Positions 21,227 to 30,532 of a DNA stretch of 64,000 nucleotides are shown here, one piece after another; the stretch's first letter is position 1, and each line of letters starts with the position of its first letter. Origin of the DNA: Methylomonas fluvii (GTDB lineage Bacteria; Pseudomonadota; Gammaproteobacteria; Methylococcales; Methylomonadaceae); contig NZ_JACXST010000003.1 of the NCBI RefSeq assembly GCF_014850975.1, positions 868,001 through 932,000 of the forward strand. The letters are read 5' to 3'. The notes under the pieces were generated by a model that saw nothing but the letters and a program-made list of their open reading frames with translations, did no database searches and was not told where the DNA came from. The position numbers and the translations under genes are program-made.

Positions 21227-24200
21227 ATGATTAAAAACGCCCAGAAAATTAACGCAATACACATGCTTTACGACGCTGATCTTTCCCAGGACAGCTGCGG
21301 TGTTGGATTTATCACCCGCAAAGACAGCAAACAGACTCACGAGCTCCTAGTCAAGTCACACGAAGCCTTGTGTACTATTCCGCATCGCGGCGGCATGAGC
21401 GCGGAAGGCATAGGCGACGGCGCCGGCGTTAATATCGATTTGTCTCTGAAGTTTTTCCGTAAGGCCACAGGGAATGCGGACCTGGAACTGGGGCAATTTG
21501 GCGTAGCCAACTTTTTCTTTCCGGAAGATCACGCGCATTACGATTCTGAAGCGCAAAAACTGGTCGAAGAACAATTTCTGGAATTCGATCTGCCGATTAT
21601 CAAATGGCGGGAAGTGCCGGTTGACAGCTCTGTATTGAATGCGGCAGCGTTGCGCGCGCAATTACCGATCAAACAGGTAATTTTCGGCCGCCCCAAAGCC
21701 CTGACAGATGCCAGCCATGAGGCTTTTGAAAGACATATTCAATCCGCGCTGTTAACGATAGAAGCCAATGGGTTTACCCGTTCAGAACTAAAAGGCTTTT
21801 ATCCGCTGTCTATGAGTTCCCGCACTCAAGTCTATAAAGGCCGCCTGAACTCATTCGAAGTAATTCCCTACTTTGTTGATTTGTACGACGCCGACCACGA
21901 AATCAGCACGCTGTTCTTCCACACGCGTTTTTCCACCAACACCGCACCGGCGACGATGATGGCCCAGCCGTTCCGTTACATGGCGCACAACGGCGAGTTA
22001 AACACCGACAAGAAAAACCGCCTTAGCGAAAACGCTATTGCCCGGCAAAACAACAAACATGTGGTGTTTCCCTGCGGTCAATCGGATTCCGGCCGACTGG
22101 ATCAAACCCTAACCCGCCGTATCAACGAAGACCAGCTGGATATCGTTACCGCCATTTTGGCGATGATGCCGCCAGCCTGGGAAAACGATACTACCCTGTC
22201 GGAAGACGTACGCGCGATGCTGGAATATTTCAGCCTGTACGAAGAAAAAAACGACGGCCCGGCCGCGTTGATCTTCAATGACGGCATTCGCGTCGGCGCC
22301 CGTTTGGATCGTCTGGGCCTACGGCCATTGCGTTCGGTGGAAACCGAAGATTACCTGGCAGTCATGTCCGAAGCCGGGCAAATCGATTTTCCACCCGAAA
22401 AAGTGCTACGGCGCGGCCGCATCGAGGCAGGTGGCATGCTGTACTTCGATCACAACACTGGCGAGTCTTACAACAGCCATCAAGTCATGGAACGCTTGGC
22501 CAAGGAACGGGACTATAAAACACTGCTGAAACAAAGCTGCATTCATCTTAGTGAGTTACCCAAAGTGGAACTGGCGGAACTTAACAACGCGCATGAACTG
22601 AATATCGATCAGCGTCATACTGCTTATTCGCTGAACCAGGAGAGCTTTAAATTTTTGTTGGACCCTATCCTACAAACCGGTTTGGAAAAAGTGTCCGCGA
22701 TGGGTTACGGCCTGACGCCGAATGCTTTGAGCGCCGCAGAAGGCGGGATGTCGCGTTATTTCAGCCAGCGCTTCGCTCAGGTCACCAATCCGCCTCTGGA
22801 TTCGCTACGCGAAAGCGACGGCATGACCTTGCGTGTGGCCTTGGGTGCCAAGCCGACGTTTGCACCGCAACACAGCAAACAGCTGATCATTGAATCACCG
22901 ATCCTGCAACGTACTCAATTGGAACAGATTCGCCGGCAAAGTCAGGTAAAAACTGCGACCGTAGCGGCGCTATACACTCCAAACTTTGAAAATGGCGCGC
23001 AAAACGAACTGGCTTTGGAACAAGCCTTGCAATCGGTGTGCGCACAAGTCGAACAGGCCGCGCGCAGTAACACCGGCATTATCATTTTAAGCGATGCCAA
23101 CATCAGCAAAGCCCAGGCGGCTCTCCCGGCGTTGCTGACCATTGCCGCGGCCAATCAGCATCTGGTCAAACATGGTCTGCGCTTTAACAGCTCTTTGATC
23201 ATGGAAACTGGTCAGGCTGCCAGCCCGCACGACGTTGCCACCATTCTGGGCTTCGGCGCTTCCGCTATCTGCCCGCTCAGCGTACATAACCGGGTAATCA
23301 CCGAATACGCCGATCCGGCAGCGCAGCAAAAAGCGTTGTACAGCTTTCAAAAAGGCGTCGAAAAATCGCTGATGAAAACCATGGGCAAATTCGGCCTGTG
23401 TACTGCGGAAAGCTATATCGGCGGCGAGTTTTTCGAATCCAACTATCTGGATACCGACGAACCAAAGCTAAAACCCTATTTCCCCAACATCAATGCTTCG
23501 GTGGGCGGCGTGCGTTACAGTGACATCGCCGCCAGCGCGACGGAATGGCACCATAAGGCGCTATCCGTAACCAGCGAAAGCGACATTCCATTTCTTGGCT
23601 TATTTAAAGAGCGGAATGAAGGTGCCGGCCACACGTTTGGCAATACGGCGGTGCGTGAATACATCAACATGACCGATGAAGCGATCATGTACATAGCGCC
23701 ACAACAAGCGCCGGAAGCCAACGATAAGGCGTATTTGGATTTCGGCTACGAAAAGCGCACACCCGAGCAAATCGACGCTTTTGGCATTACGCCGGCTTAT
23801 CGCAGCTTTACCCACAATCTGGCTCAGGAACGCGCCAACCGTCCGGCTGCTTTGCGCGACGTCATGGAGTTTCCAGCCGATGTCAGCGGCGCTAACAGCA
23901 AAGCCGATTTTGATCGCCTGCTGGGCAGCCAAGATTTGCACGGTAACAACAACTACCTGATCCGCGGCCTACACGTCGAGAAAAGCAACGGTGTGGTGTT
24001 CAGCATTCGGTTTACCGAAAACTCAAGCAAAGCGCGTCTGGAACAACTTGCCGAACATCTGAAAACTCGTTTTGCCGGCAACGATTTCGGTTTAACCCTG
24101 GAAATCGACAGTATCAGTCTGCGGGCAAACGATAGCGACAGTCTGATTTACCACTATTTAAGCGACGTGCGCCCTGCCCGCTCGCGGATAGCGTTGGATC

Positions 24201-26710
24201 ACGTACAACCAGCCCATCAAATCACCCCGACTTTCGCGTCCGGCGCGATGAGCCACGGCGCGCTGCTGGCCGAAGCCCACGAAGCCGTGGCGCAAGGCAC
24301 CAACATAGCCGGCGGCATGAGTAACTCCGGCGAAGGCGGCGAGCATTCCAGCCGCTTCGGTACAATTCGCTCCAGCAAAATCAAACAATTCGCGTCCGGC
24401 CGCTTCGGCGTTTGGGCTGGCTATTTGGCCGATCCGAATCTGGAAGAAATCGAAATCAAAATCGGCCAAGGCGCCAAGCCCGGCGAAGGCGGCCAATTGC
24501 CTGCGCCCAAAGTATCGGTGGAAATCGCTGCATTACGTGGCGGCACACCCAAAGTAGAACTGGTCAGCCCGCCGCCGCATCACGACACTTATTCCATCGA
24601 AGACCTGGGCCAATTGATCCACGATGCCAAAGCCGCCCGAGTTCGTGTGGTGGTCAAGCTGGTATCTTCGGAAGGGATTGGCACGATCGCGGTAGGCGTC
24701 GCCAAAGCCGGCGCCGATGTGATTAACGTGGCTGGTAACACCGGCGGCACGGGCGCGGCGGCGGTGACCAGTTTGAAAAACACCGGCCGTTCGCCGGAAA
24801 TCGGCATAGCCGAAGTGCATCAAGCGCTGGCGGCTAACGGTTTGCGCGATAAAGTGATATTACGTTGCAGCGCGGCCCACCAGAACGGTGCCGACGTTGT
24901 CAAATCCGCTATTTTAGGCGGCGATTCCTTCGAGTTCGGCACCACCGCCCTGATGATGCTGCGCTGCGTGATGGCAAAAAACTGCAACATCCGCTGCCCG
25001 GCCGGTTTGACCACCGCCCACGAGGAATTCAAAGGCGACCCGCGCGTGTTGGCGCAGTTCTTTATGAACCTGGCCCACGAAGTGCGCGAAATCCTGGCTG
25101 ATTTAGGCTACACCAGTTTGCAGGAAATTCGCGGTAAAACCGAGTTGCTGCATCTGATCGACCATCCGAGCATGGTCGGCCAAATCCACTTGCAAAAACT
25201 GCTGGCGGAAGTACCGGTTGTTAAAATCAAGAAACCGATTTATCTGGAAAAAGATTTCGCCATCGACGATTTGATCTTTGCCCGCGTTAAATCGACCTTG
25301 TTCGAAAAAGCTCAAAAACAGGTGATCGTCGAAGGCGACGAGTTCAAACTGAACAACCGTAACAAAACCGTTGGCGGTCAAACTGCCGTCGATCTGGAAC
25401 GCTTGTTGGCTTATGAACTCAGCCCGGAGCAAGTCGCTAAATCAAATATCATCTATACCAACCAACACGGTCGCCGCTATTTAGCCGACGATACGATTAT
25501 CGTCCGCACCCATGGTTCGGCGGGTCAAAGTTATGCCGCGTTCAACAACGACGGCATGCGCATGGAACATACCGGCACCTGCAACGACGGCGTCGGCAAA
25601 ACCGCTTGCGGCGGCACCATCGTTATCAAATCCCCCGGCGGCGGCTCAAAACTGCCTGGCGAGAACGTGTTGATCGGTAACTTCGCTCTGTTCGGCGCGT
25701 CCGGCGGCAAAACCTTTATCAACGGCGAAGCCGGCGACCGGTTTGCCGTGCGTAACTCGGGAGCTATGGCCGTTGTCGAAGGCGTCGGCGATTTTGCCTG
25801 CGAATACATGATTAACGGCGCGGTATTGAATCTGGGTGGTTTCGGTAAAGGCTTCTGCACCGGCATGTCGGGCGGCAACGCTTATCAGTACGACCCGGAC
25901 AATCGCTTACACGATTTGTATGACGATACTTCGGTATCGATACACAGTTTGACCGATGCCAACGACGTAGCAAGCAGCCATGAGCAATTCATTTTGTACA
26001 TGCTGGAGCAACACGTTGAACATACCGACTCGGAAAAAGCCAAGGCCATCCTGGCTAATTGGGCCAACGAGCGTCAGCACTTCAAATTTGCCTTGCCCCT
26101 CTGGTTAAACCGCACGCAAACGGCGGAATACCTGAGCAAAGCGCTGGATCGCAAGGCGATGATCGAAGAATTGTCAGTGGCATTTGCCCAAAAACAAATC
26201 GAGCAGATCAAACAGGCTTACAAACGCAACATCCCGTTGTTCGATGGTGCCATTCCCGGTTACGGCGAAACCGACACCGATCTGACCTTGAAGCTGATCA
26301 ACAGCTATGCGGTGATCGATAAAGCCCAGCAAATTGCCCGCGATCAGTTAACTAAAGCCGGCCAAGCTGCCACCGAAGCTTTAGTCGATAAGCATGCCTA
26401 CAAACTCGTGATGGAACGTCCGCGCAAGCTGCAAGACGCGCTGATTAAAAATATCCGCGAAGCTTACAGCCAGTACGATGATGGTCAGTTAGCCGCTTTG
26501 ATGGCGGAAAAACGCCTGAACGACTACAAAACCACGCTTATGCTCCGCGACGTGCAAAGCATTTACTCGATAGGCTCGACGGCCTGGATTATCGAACAAG
26601 ATAGATTCAACCGCTTAGTTTTGGCCGGCCTGCCGTCTATCGATAAAAATCTGGCGAGCTTGGAGAGCCTGTCTATTGTGAAAGACATGCTGGAAAGCGC
26701 GCCCGCCTAA
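21227..26710 (+). CDS. gltB: Divergent, extended glutamate synthase large subunit
   Basis: The protein should make two glutamates from glutamine and 2-oxoglutarate. At 1827 residues it is roughly 300 longer than E. coli GltB. The domains run in the usual order. The glutaminase has catalytic Cys24 (DSCGVGF), RFSTNT and HNGELNT. After a central domain comes the FMN synthase domain (GNTGGTGAAAVTS). The 3Fe-4S cysteines are C1247, C1253 and C1257, spaced C-x5-C-x3-C instead of the usual C-x5-C-x4-C. The GXGXG beta-helix follows (RNSGAMAVVEGVGDF). A C-terminal extension of about 200 residues has no fold that I recognise. There is no gltD next to it; a CysJ-like diflavin reductase follows after 101 bases, which may supply electrons. 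Family identity is firm; the reaction and donor are inferred. Confidence 0.88.
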   Translation: MIKNAQKINAIHMLYDADLSQDSCGVGFITRKDSKQTHELLVKSHEALCTIPHRGGMSAEGIGDGAGVNIDLSLKFFRKATGNADLELGQFGVANFFFPEDHAHYDSEAQKLVEEQFLEFDLPIIKWREVPVDSSVLNAAALRAQLPIKQVIFGRPKALTDASHEAFERHIQSALLTIEANGFTRSELKGFYPLSMSSRTQVYKGRLNSFEVIPYFVDLYDADHEISTLFFHTRFSTNTAPATMMAQPFRYMAHNGELNTDKKNRLSENAIARQNNKHVVFPCGQSDSGRLDQTLTRRINEDQLDIVTAILAMMPPAWENDTTLSEDVRAMLEYFSLYEEKNDGPAALIFNDGIRVGARLDRLGLRPLRSVETEDYLAVMSEAGQIDFPPEKVLRRGRIEAGGMLYFDHNTGESYNSHQVMERLAKERDYKTLLKQSCIHLSELPKVELAELNNAHELNIDQRHTAYSLNQESFKFLLDPILQTGLEKVSAMGYGLTPNALSAAEGGMSRYFSQRFAQVTNPPLDSLRESDGMTLRVALGAKPTFAPQHSKQLIIESPILQRTQLEQIRRQSQVKTATVAALYTPNFENGAQNELALEQALQSVCAQVEQAARSNTGIIILSDANISKAQAALPALLTIAAANQHLVKHGLRFNSSLIMETGQAASPHDVATILGFGASAICPLSVHNRVITEYADPAAQQKALYSFQKGVEKSLMKTMGKFGLCTAESYIGGEFFESNYLDTDEPKLKPYFPNINASVGGVRYSDIAASATEWHHKALSVTSESDIPFLGLFKERNEGAGHTFGNTAVREYINMTDEAIMYIAPQQAPEANDKAYLDFGYEKRTPEQIDAFGITPAYRSFTHNLAQERANRPAALRDVMEFPADVSGANSKADFDRLLGSQDLHGNNNYLIRGLHVEKSNGVVFSIRFTENSSKARLEQLAEHLKTRFAGNDFGLTLEIDSISLRANDSDSLIYHYLSDVRPARSRIALDHVQPAHQITPTFASGAMSHGALLAEAHEAVAQGTNIAGGMSNSGEGGEHSSRFGTIRSSKIKQFASGRFGVWAGYLADPNLEEIEIKIGQGAKPGEGGQLPAPKVSVEIAALRGGTPKVELVSPPPHHDTYSIEDLGQLIHDAKAARVRVVVKLVSSEGIGTIAVGVAKAGADVINVAGNTGGTGAAAVTSLKNTGRSPEIGIAEVHQALAANGLRDKVILRCSAAHQNGADVVKSAILGGDSFEFGTTALMMLRCVMAKNCNIRCPAGLTTAHEEFKGDPRVLAQFFMNLAHEVREILADLGYTSLQEIRGKTELLHLIDHPSMVGQIHLQKLLAEVPVVKIKKPIYLEKDFAIDDLIFARVKSTLFEKAQKQVIVEGDEFKLNNRNKTVGGQTAVDLERLLAYELSPEQVAKSNIIYTNQHGRRYLADDTIIVRTHGSAGQSYAAFNNDGMRMEHTGTCNDGVGKTACGGTIVIKSPGGGSKLPGENVLIGNFALFGASGGKTFINGEAGDRFAVRNSGAMAVVEGVGDFACEYMINGAVLNLGGFGKGFCTGMSGGNAYQYDPDNRLHDLYDDTSVSIHSLTDANDVASSHEQFILYMLEQHVEHTDSEKAKAILANWANERQHFKFALPLWLNRTQTAEYLSKALDRKAMIEELSVAFAQKQIEQIKQAYKRNIPLFDGAIPGYGETDTDLTLKLINSYAVIDKAQQIARDQLTKAGQAATEALVDKHAYKLVMERPRKLQDALIKNIREAYSQYDDGQLAALMAEKRLNDYKTTLMLRDVQSIYSIGSTAWIIEQDRFNRLVLAGLPSIDKNLASLESLSIVKDMLESAPA

Positions 26711-26717
26711 AGCCCGT

Positions 26718-26742
26718 GGAGGGTGCCTACCACGTACCCTCC
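26718..26742 (+). repeat. Hairpin between gltB and the diflavin reductase
   Basis: GGAGGGT (26718-26724) pairs with ACCCTCC (26736-26742). There is no T run, so it is more likely an mRNA-stabilising or attenuating hairpin than a terminator. A related hairpin with the same GGGTGC...CGTACCC core follows the next gene. Confidence 0.5.
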
Positions 26743-26811
26743 AATCCGCAATCGGCAAAAACCAAATACAGTGACTGGACAGCCTGACACCTGTCCACAG
26801 ATGGTAATGAA

Positions 26812-28551
26812 ATGAAAGCACCTTTAATCCCGCAAAACGCCCCTTTTAGTGATACTCAACGCGCCTGGCTTGGCGGTTTTTTCGCCGGCATGCATAGTCA
26901 TATGTTGCAAAGCGCCGGTAGTGTCAATCAAGCGAACGCCCGCACCTTGCACATTCTTTATGGTACTCAGACCGGCAACTCAGAGTCGCTGGCTAACGAC
27001 GCCGCCAATGCAGCCAAGAAGCATGGCTTGCAACCGGTCGTCAAAAGCATGGATGAAGTCGAAATCGGCCAATTGCCGCAAATGCAATACTTGCTGATCA
27101 TTACCAGCACATACGGCGAAGGCGCTATGCCGGACAATGCCGAAATGCTCTGGGAAGCGGTCAATAGTGATGCGGCACCGCGCCTGGACAATGTCAATTA
27201 TTCGGTATTGGCCCTGGGCGATACCAGCTACGACCTGTTCTGCCAAGCCGGTATAGACTGGGACAGTAAACTGGCGGCTCTGGGCGCCAAACGCTTATTC
27301 GACCGCGTCGATTGCGACGTGGATTTCGAAGCGCCGGCGGAAAAGTGGCTCAGCGAAGTGATTCCTTTGATGGCCGAAGGTGCCAGCACGGTTGCGGTAG
27401 TCGATACCGAAACCCAGGTTGCTAAATCGGTTTACAACCGCAAAAACCCATTCCCAGCCAAAATGCGCGTCAACCGCATTGTCACGGCTTTGGATTCGTC
27501 AAAAGAAACCCGACATTACGAAATTTCTATCGATGGCTCCGGCCTCAGTTACGAAGCCGGCGACGCACTGTGCGTGATCCCAACAAACTGCCCGGACTTG
27601 GTGGCGCAAATTGTAAAAGCCATCGGCTGCACCGGCGCGGAGGATGAACCGGTCAATGGCGAGTTAATGAAGCTGTCGGATGCCTTGCGCACACATTTCG
27701 AAATCAAATTACCCAGCAAAGAACTGGTTGAGGAAATCGCCAGCCGTTCCGGCGATCAAGAGTTAAATGCCTTATTGCTGTCCGGTGACAAGGAAAAACT
27801 GTCCGATTACCTTTGGGGCCGCGACATACTTGATCTGTTGTTGCAATTCCCCGGCGTGGAATTTTCCGCTGCCGAATTTTTGCGTTTATTAAAACCTTTG
27901 CAACATCGCGCTTACTCCATCTCCTCAAGCGGCAAGAAACATCCGGACAGCGTCCATTTGACCGTCGCCAGCGTGCGCTACGACGCGCATGGCCGCCAAC
28001 ACAAAGGCGTGTGCTCCACCTATCTGGCGGATTTGGTTAATGAAGAAACCGACGTACGGATATTCTTTACGCCCAATAACAACTTCCGGGTGCCGGCCGA
28101 TGATAACCTGCCCATGATTATGGTTGGACCCGGCACCGGTATCGCCCCGTTCCGCGCTTTTCTGCAAGAACGCGAGTTCCGTAAAGCGCCCGGCAAAAAC
28201 TGGCTGTTTTTCGGCGACCGCAACGCCTCAACCGATTTCATCTACCGCGAGGAAATCGAAGCGATGCGATCCAGCGGCCTACTGACCAAACTGGATTTAG
28301 CGTTCTCGCGCGACCAGGCGGAAAAAATCTACGTGCAGGATCGCATGAAAGAACATGGTGCGGAACTCTATGCCTGGCTGGAACAAGGCGGCTACTTCTT
28401 CGTGTGTGGCGACGCTTACCGGATGGCCAAAGACGTCGATCAAGCCCTGCACGATGTGATCCGCGAGCACGGCAAGAAAACCCTGATTGAGGCGGTTGAT
28501 TACGTCAACCAACTGAAAAAAGATAAACGCTACGTCAGAGACGTTTATTGA
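26812..28551 (+). CDS. CysJ-like diflavin reductase
   Basis: The 579-residue flavoprotein resembles the sulfite reductase alpha subunit over its whole length. It has an FMN flavodoxin domain (about 48-190, phosphate loop GTQTGNS at 51-57), a FAD domain with RAYSISSSG, and an NADPH domain with GPGTGIAPFRAF and CGDAYRMAKDV, ending in the conserved RYVRDVY. Such proteins pass electrons from NADPH through FAD and FMN to a partner. In sulfate assimilation the partner is CysI, but no cysI, cysH or cysG is nearby. Its position right after the glutamate synthase gene suggests that it serves that enzyme instead. The N-terminal 40 residues match the CysJ leader, which argues that it came from a real CysJ. 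Confidence 0.88.
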   Translation: MKAPLIPQNAPFSDTQRAWLGGFFAGMHSHMLQSAGSVNQANARTLHILYGTQTGNSESLANDAANAAKKHGLQPVVKSMDEVEIGQLPQMQYLLIITSTYGEGAMPDNAEMLWEAVNSDAAPRLDNVNYSVLALGDTSYDLFCQAGIDWDSKLAALGAKRLFDRVDCDVDFEAPAEKWLSEVIPLMAEGASTVAVVDTETQVAKSVYNRKNPFPAKMRVNRIVTALDSSKETRHYEISIDGSGLSYEAGDALCVIPTNCPDLVAQIVKAIGCTGAEDEPVNGELMKLSDALRTHFEIKLPSKELVEEIASRSGDQELNALLLSGDKEKLSDYLWGRDILDLLLQFPGVEFSAAEFLRLLKPLQHRAYSISSSGKKHPDSVHLTVASVRYDAHGRQHKGVCSTYLADLVNEETDVRIFFTPNNNFRVPADDNLPMIMVGPGTGIAPFRAFLQEREFRKAPGKNWLFFGDRNASTDFIYREEIEAMRSSGLLTKLDLAFSRDQAEKIYVQDRMKEHGAELYAWLEQGGYFFVCGDAYRMAKDVDQALHDVIREHGKKTLIEAVDYVNQLKKDKRYVRDVY

Positions 28552-28567
28552 TCCGACAGTGATGTTC

Positions 28568-28591
28568 ACGGGTGCGTCTCGACGTACCCGT
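28568..28591 (+). repeat. Hairpin after the diflavin reductase
   Basis: ACGGGT (28568-28573) pairs with ACCCGT (28586-28591). Its core GGGTGC...CGTACCC is shared with the hairpin after gltB, so the two are copies of one small repeat or processing signal. Confidence 0.45.
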
Positions 28592-28624
28592 AAGACCTCT
28601 TCCATCGCAACCATCTGAAATACC

Positions 28625-28834
28625 ATGCCTTTCACGCCTTTTCACATGGGACCCGGCACGGCAATCAAAGCAGTTTTCGGCAGATATTTCAGCCTGACGG
28701 TGTTCGGATTCGCACAGGTAATAATGGACATAGAACCATTGGTGCGCATGGTTCGTGGCGATAATATTTTACACGGCGTAACTCACACCTATCTTGGCGC
28801 GGTTATCACCTTTCCCTATATAAAGATTAAATAA
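28625..28834 (+). pseudogene. N-terminal fragment of a conserved membrane protein, cut by the element
   Basis: The 69-residue frame begins like a family of integral membrane proteins often named metal-dependent hydrolase or DUF4184-like (MPFTPFHMGPGTAIKAV, then MDIEPLVRM and HGVTHTYLGA). Full members continue for 100 or more residues with several membrane helices. Here the match ends near FPYIKIK and the sequence becomes AT-rich, then plasmid-like. The gene was probably cut by insertion of the mobile element that follows; the 3' part is not in the window. The family name is from memory and only moderately certain. Confidence 0.6.
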
Positions 28835-28933
28835 AGATTATAAATAGATTAGCACCCTCAAATTTCAGCACAGGAGAATCGCTGCAGATCATGAGTGGCA
28901 TGGCCTGCGGCGATTTATCGATTTGCTCGAAGC

Positions 28934-28979
28934 GTCGGCCTAATGCCGTGCTTTTTGTCGGTCTAATGCCGTGCTTTTT
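28934..28979 (+). repeat. Two tandem 23-bp direct repeats next to trfA
   Basis: The sequence from 28934 to 28956 is repeated at 28957-28979 with one C/T difference (core CTAATGCCGTGCTTTTT). TrfA-type initiators bind tandem direct repeats (iterons) of about this size at their origin. Two copies could be a remnant of such an origin, but only two are visible and they lie at the 3' end of trfA. Confidence 0.5.
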
Positions 28980-29848
28980 TAGTGCTGCTGGTCGTCGAGA
29001 AAACGCAATTGACTGGGCGTCGGTAGGCGTTTGATCTTCACGATATCGTCAGCGAATTCAAAGCTCGCCAAAGTACCGATGCTCACCAAGGCCTCCAACG
29101 CTTTACCCAGCCGATACTTGAAGTCGCGCAGGGTTTTCGCACCACTGCCGCTCAACCGGTGAATAGTGGTAATCTTCATCGGGAACGGAGCGGCATTGGA
29201 CGACAGGAAACCGTGTAACCACAACGCCAAGGGTTGTTTGCGCAATTTTTGCCGCTACTCGAATTCGATGTAGGTGTAGCCCTCCTCGAACAGGCGCAGC
29301 ATGGATTCGGTCAATTCCACCACGTAGCGCTGCGTCCGTTCATCACGGTAATAGCGCAAGAAGCCTTTTTCACCGAAGGCATCCCGGCCGTGAAAGGTAA
29401 TTTCGACAAAGGCACCGCCCAATCGCGCCATCGATTCTTTCAGCCATTCGTGTTGGCTTTTGCCGCTACCGCGCCCCAAGGCCGTCAACAGGGAATGTGC
29501 GCTGAAAGTCACGCTAAATCCCGGTAATTGCTGCCGGGACAAGTGCACGATCTGCATCCAGACATCGAGATCCGATTGATTGAGTTGTATGCCGAGGTAG
29601 CGCACCTCAATCCCGTCGACCGCTGCCAGCAGGGTGCGTTTTTTGTAGGCAATGCGTTCCTTACCTTGGATACAAGCGAACAATGCGCTCCGCAAGCAGG
29701 CATTCGGCGTACCGCGGATTGCCGTCGGCCAGTTGGGCAAAGACGACAAGCGTTCTACGACCCGCAATTTGGCTTTTTTCCGCTCCGTTAGCGACTGGAA
29801 ACGTTCGGTGAGATTGTCGAGCGAATGGTTTGTGCTATTTCTGTCCAT
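28979..29848 (-). pseudogene. trfA: TrfA-type plasmid replication initiator with in-frame amber stop
   Basis: The frame gives about 290 codons of a TrfA protein, the initiator of IncP-type plasmids. Family segments are LPNWPTAIRGTPNACLRSALF and LPGFSVTFSAHSLLTALGRG in the N-terminal part, and LALWLHGF in the C-terminal part. A TAG at 29255-29257 divides the gene. The same frame continues on both sides without loss of similarity, so a single base change created the stop. By alignment from memory the position is often Gln, which fits CAG to TAG. Without the C-terminal part, DNA binding is probably lost. The gene shows that this region came from a plasmid or a replicating integrative element. 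Confidence 0.85.
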
Positions 29849-29858
29849 GACGACCGCC

Positions 29859-30323
29859 TCACTTCTTCAGGCTGCCAAGATTGCAGCCATGGCTCAGCAC
29901 GCTGTGCGGGATAGTCATGGTTCTGACTAACGCCTGCTCCTCTGGCGTCATATCGAGTTGGTGATGGCAATACTTTCGCCAGGCGCGTTCGATGTCCTGT
30001 GCATCGTCATCCGGGCTATCTGGAATGTGCCGCGTGCTGACATTGAGAACGCGATCCGCTACGTCTTCATTCGCAATGTAAACACCAAGCGGCTGATCGA
30101 CTTGCCTGACGACGTGTTCCATTGCTGCGGCTCGCAGCACTGAACCGCCCAATCCACCTGTCTGCCACGCATTATCCAGGCGCCAGGGTTGTTCGGATTG
30201 AATCGGCACCATCGATTCGATGACGGTCTCACTTATGGCAGCATCGGGCCGATTTAGCGAAGTACAGGCCGCGCCACATATTGCGGACACAAGGCAGTGG
30301 ATTGCGACAGATTTGGATTTCAT
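29859..30323 (-). CDS. Unknown secreted protein upstream of trfA
   Basis: The 154-residue protein has a signal-like N-terminus with Cys residues near its end (SAICGAACTS). It could be a lipoprotein, although the lipobox is imperfect. The rest is soluble, with no motif I know. It ends 10 bases before trfA on the same strand, so the two are probably co-transcribed from the intergenic region that carries the 36-bp palindrome. Its function is unknown. Confidence 0.6.
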   Translation of the reverse strand: MKSKSVAIHCLVSAICGAACTSLNRPDAAISETVIESMVPIQSEQPWRLDNAWQTGGLGGSVLRAAAMEHVVRQVDQPLGVYIANEDVADRVLNVSTRHIPDSPDDDAQDIERAWRKYCHHQLDMTPEEQALVRTMTIPHSVLSHGCNLGSLKK

Positions 30324-30383
30324 GGGAGCTCCAGGGCTAATTTTTAGGAGCTCGTTACACTAAACACTCTTTTGCGAGGCCTA

Positions 30384-30419
30384 CTTGCAGCTGACGTCGA
30401 ATTCGTCGTCAGCTGCAAG
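30384..30419. repeat. 36-bp near-perfect palindrome between divergent element genes
   Basis: CTTGCAGCTGACG (30384-30396) and its exact complement (30407-30419) flank TCGAATTCGT, whose centre CGAATTCG is itself palindromic. The whole is an 18-bp-arm palindrome with one central-flank mismatch. It lies between the minus-strand lipoprotein-trfA pair and plus-strand traI. It could be a repressor site for both, part of an origin of transfer, or a cruciform. Confidence 0.75.
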
Positions 30420-30532
30420 CGACGATTGAAAAATTCCCGGCAAGATGCAGCGTTATAGAAAATACGCCCTCGACGCTCATTACCCGCATCCGCCAACGTT
30501 TATTTGGCGTCGAGTCCGCGCCTGTCGCTCAG

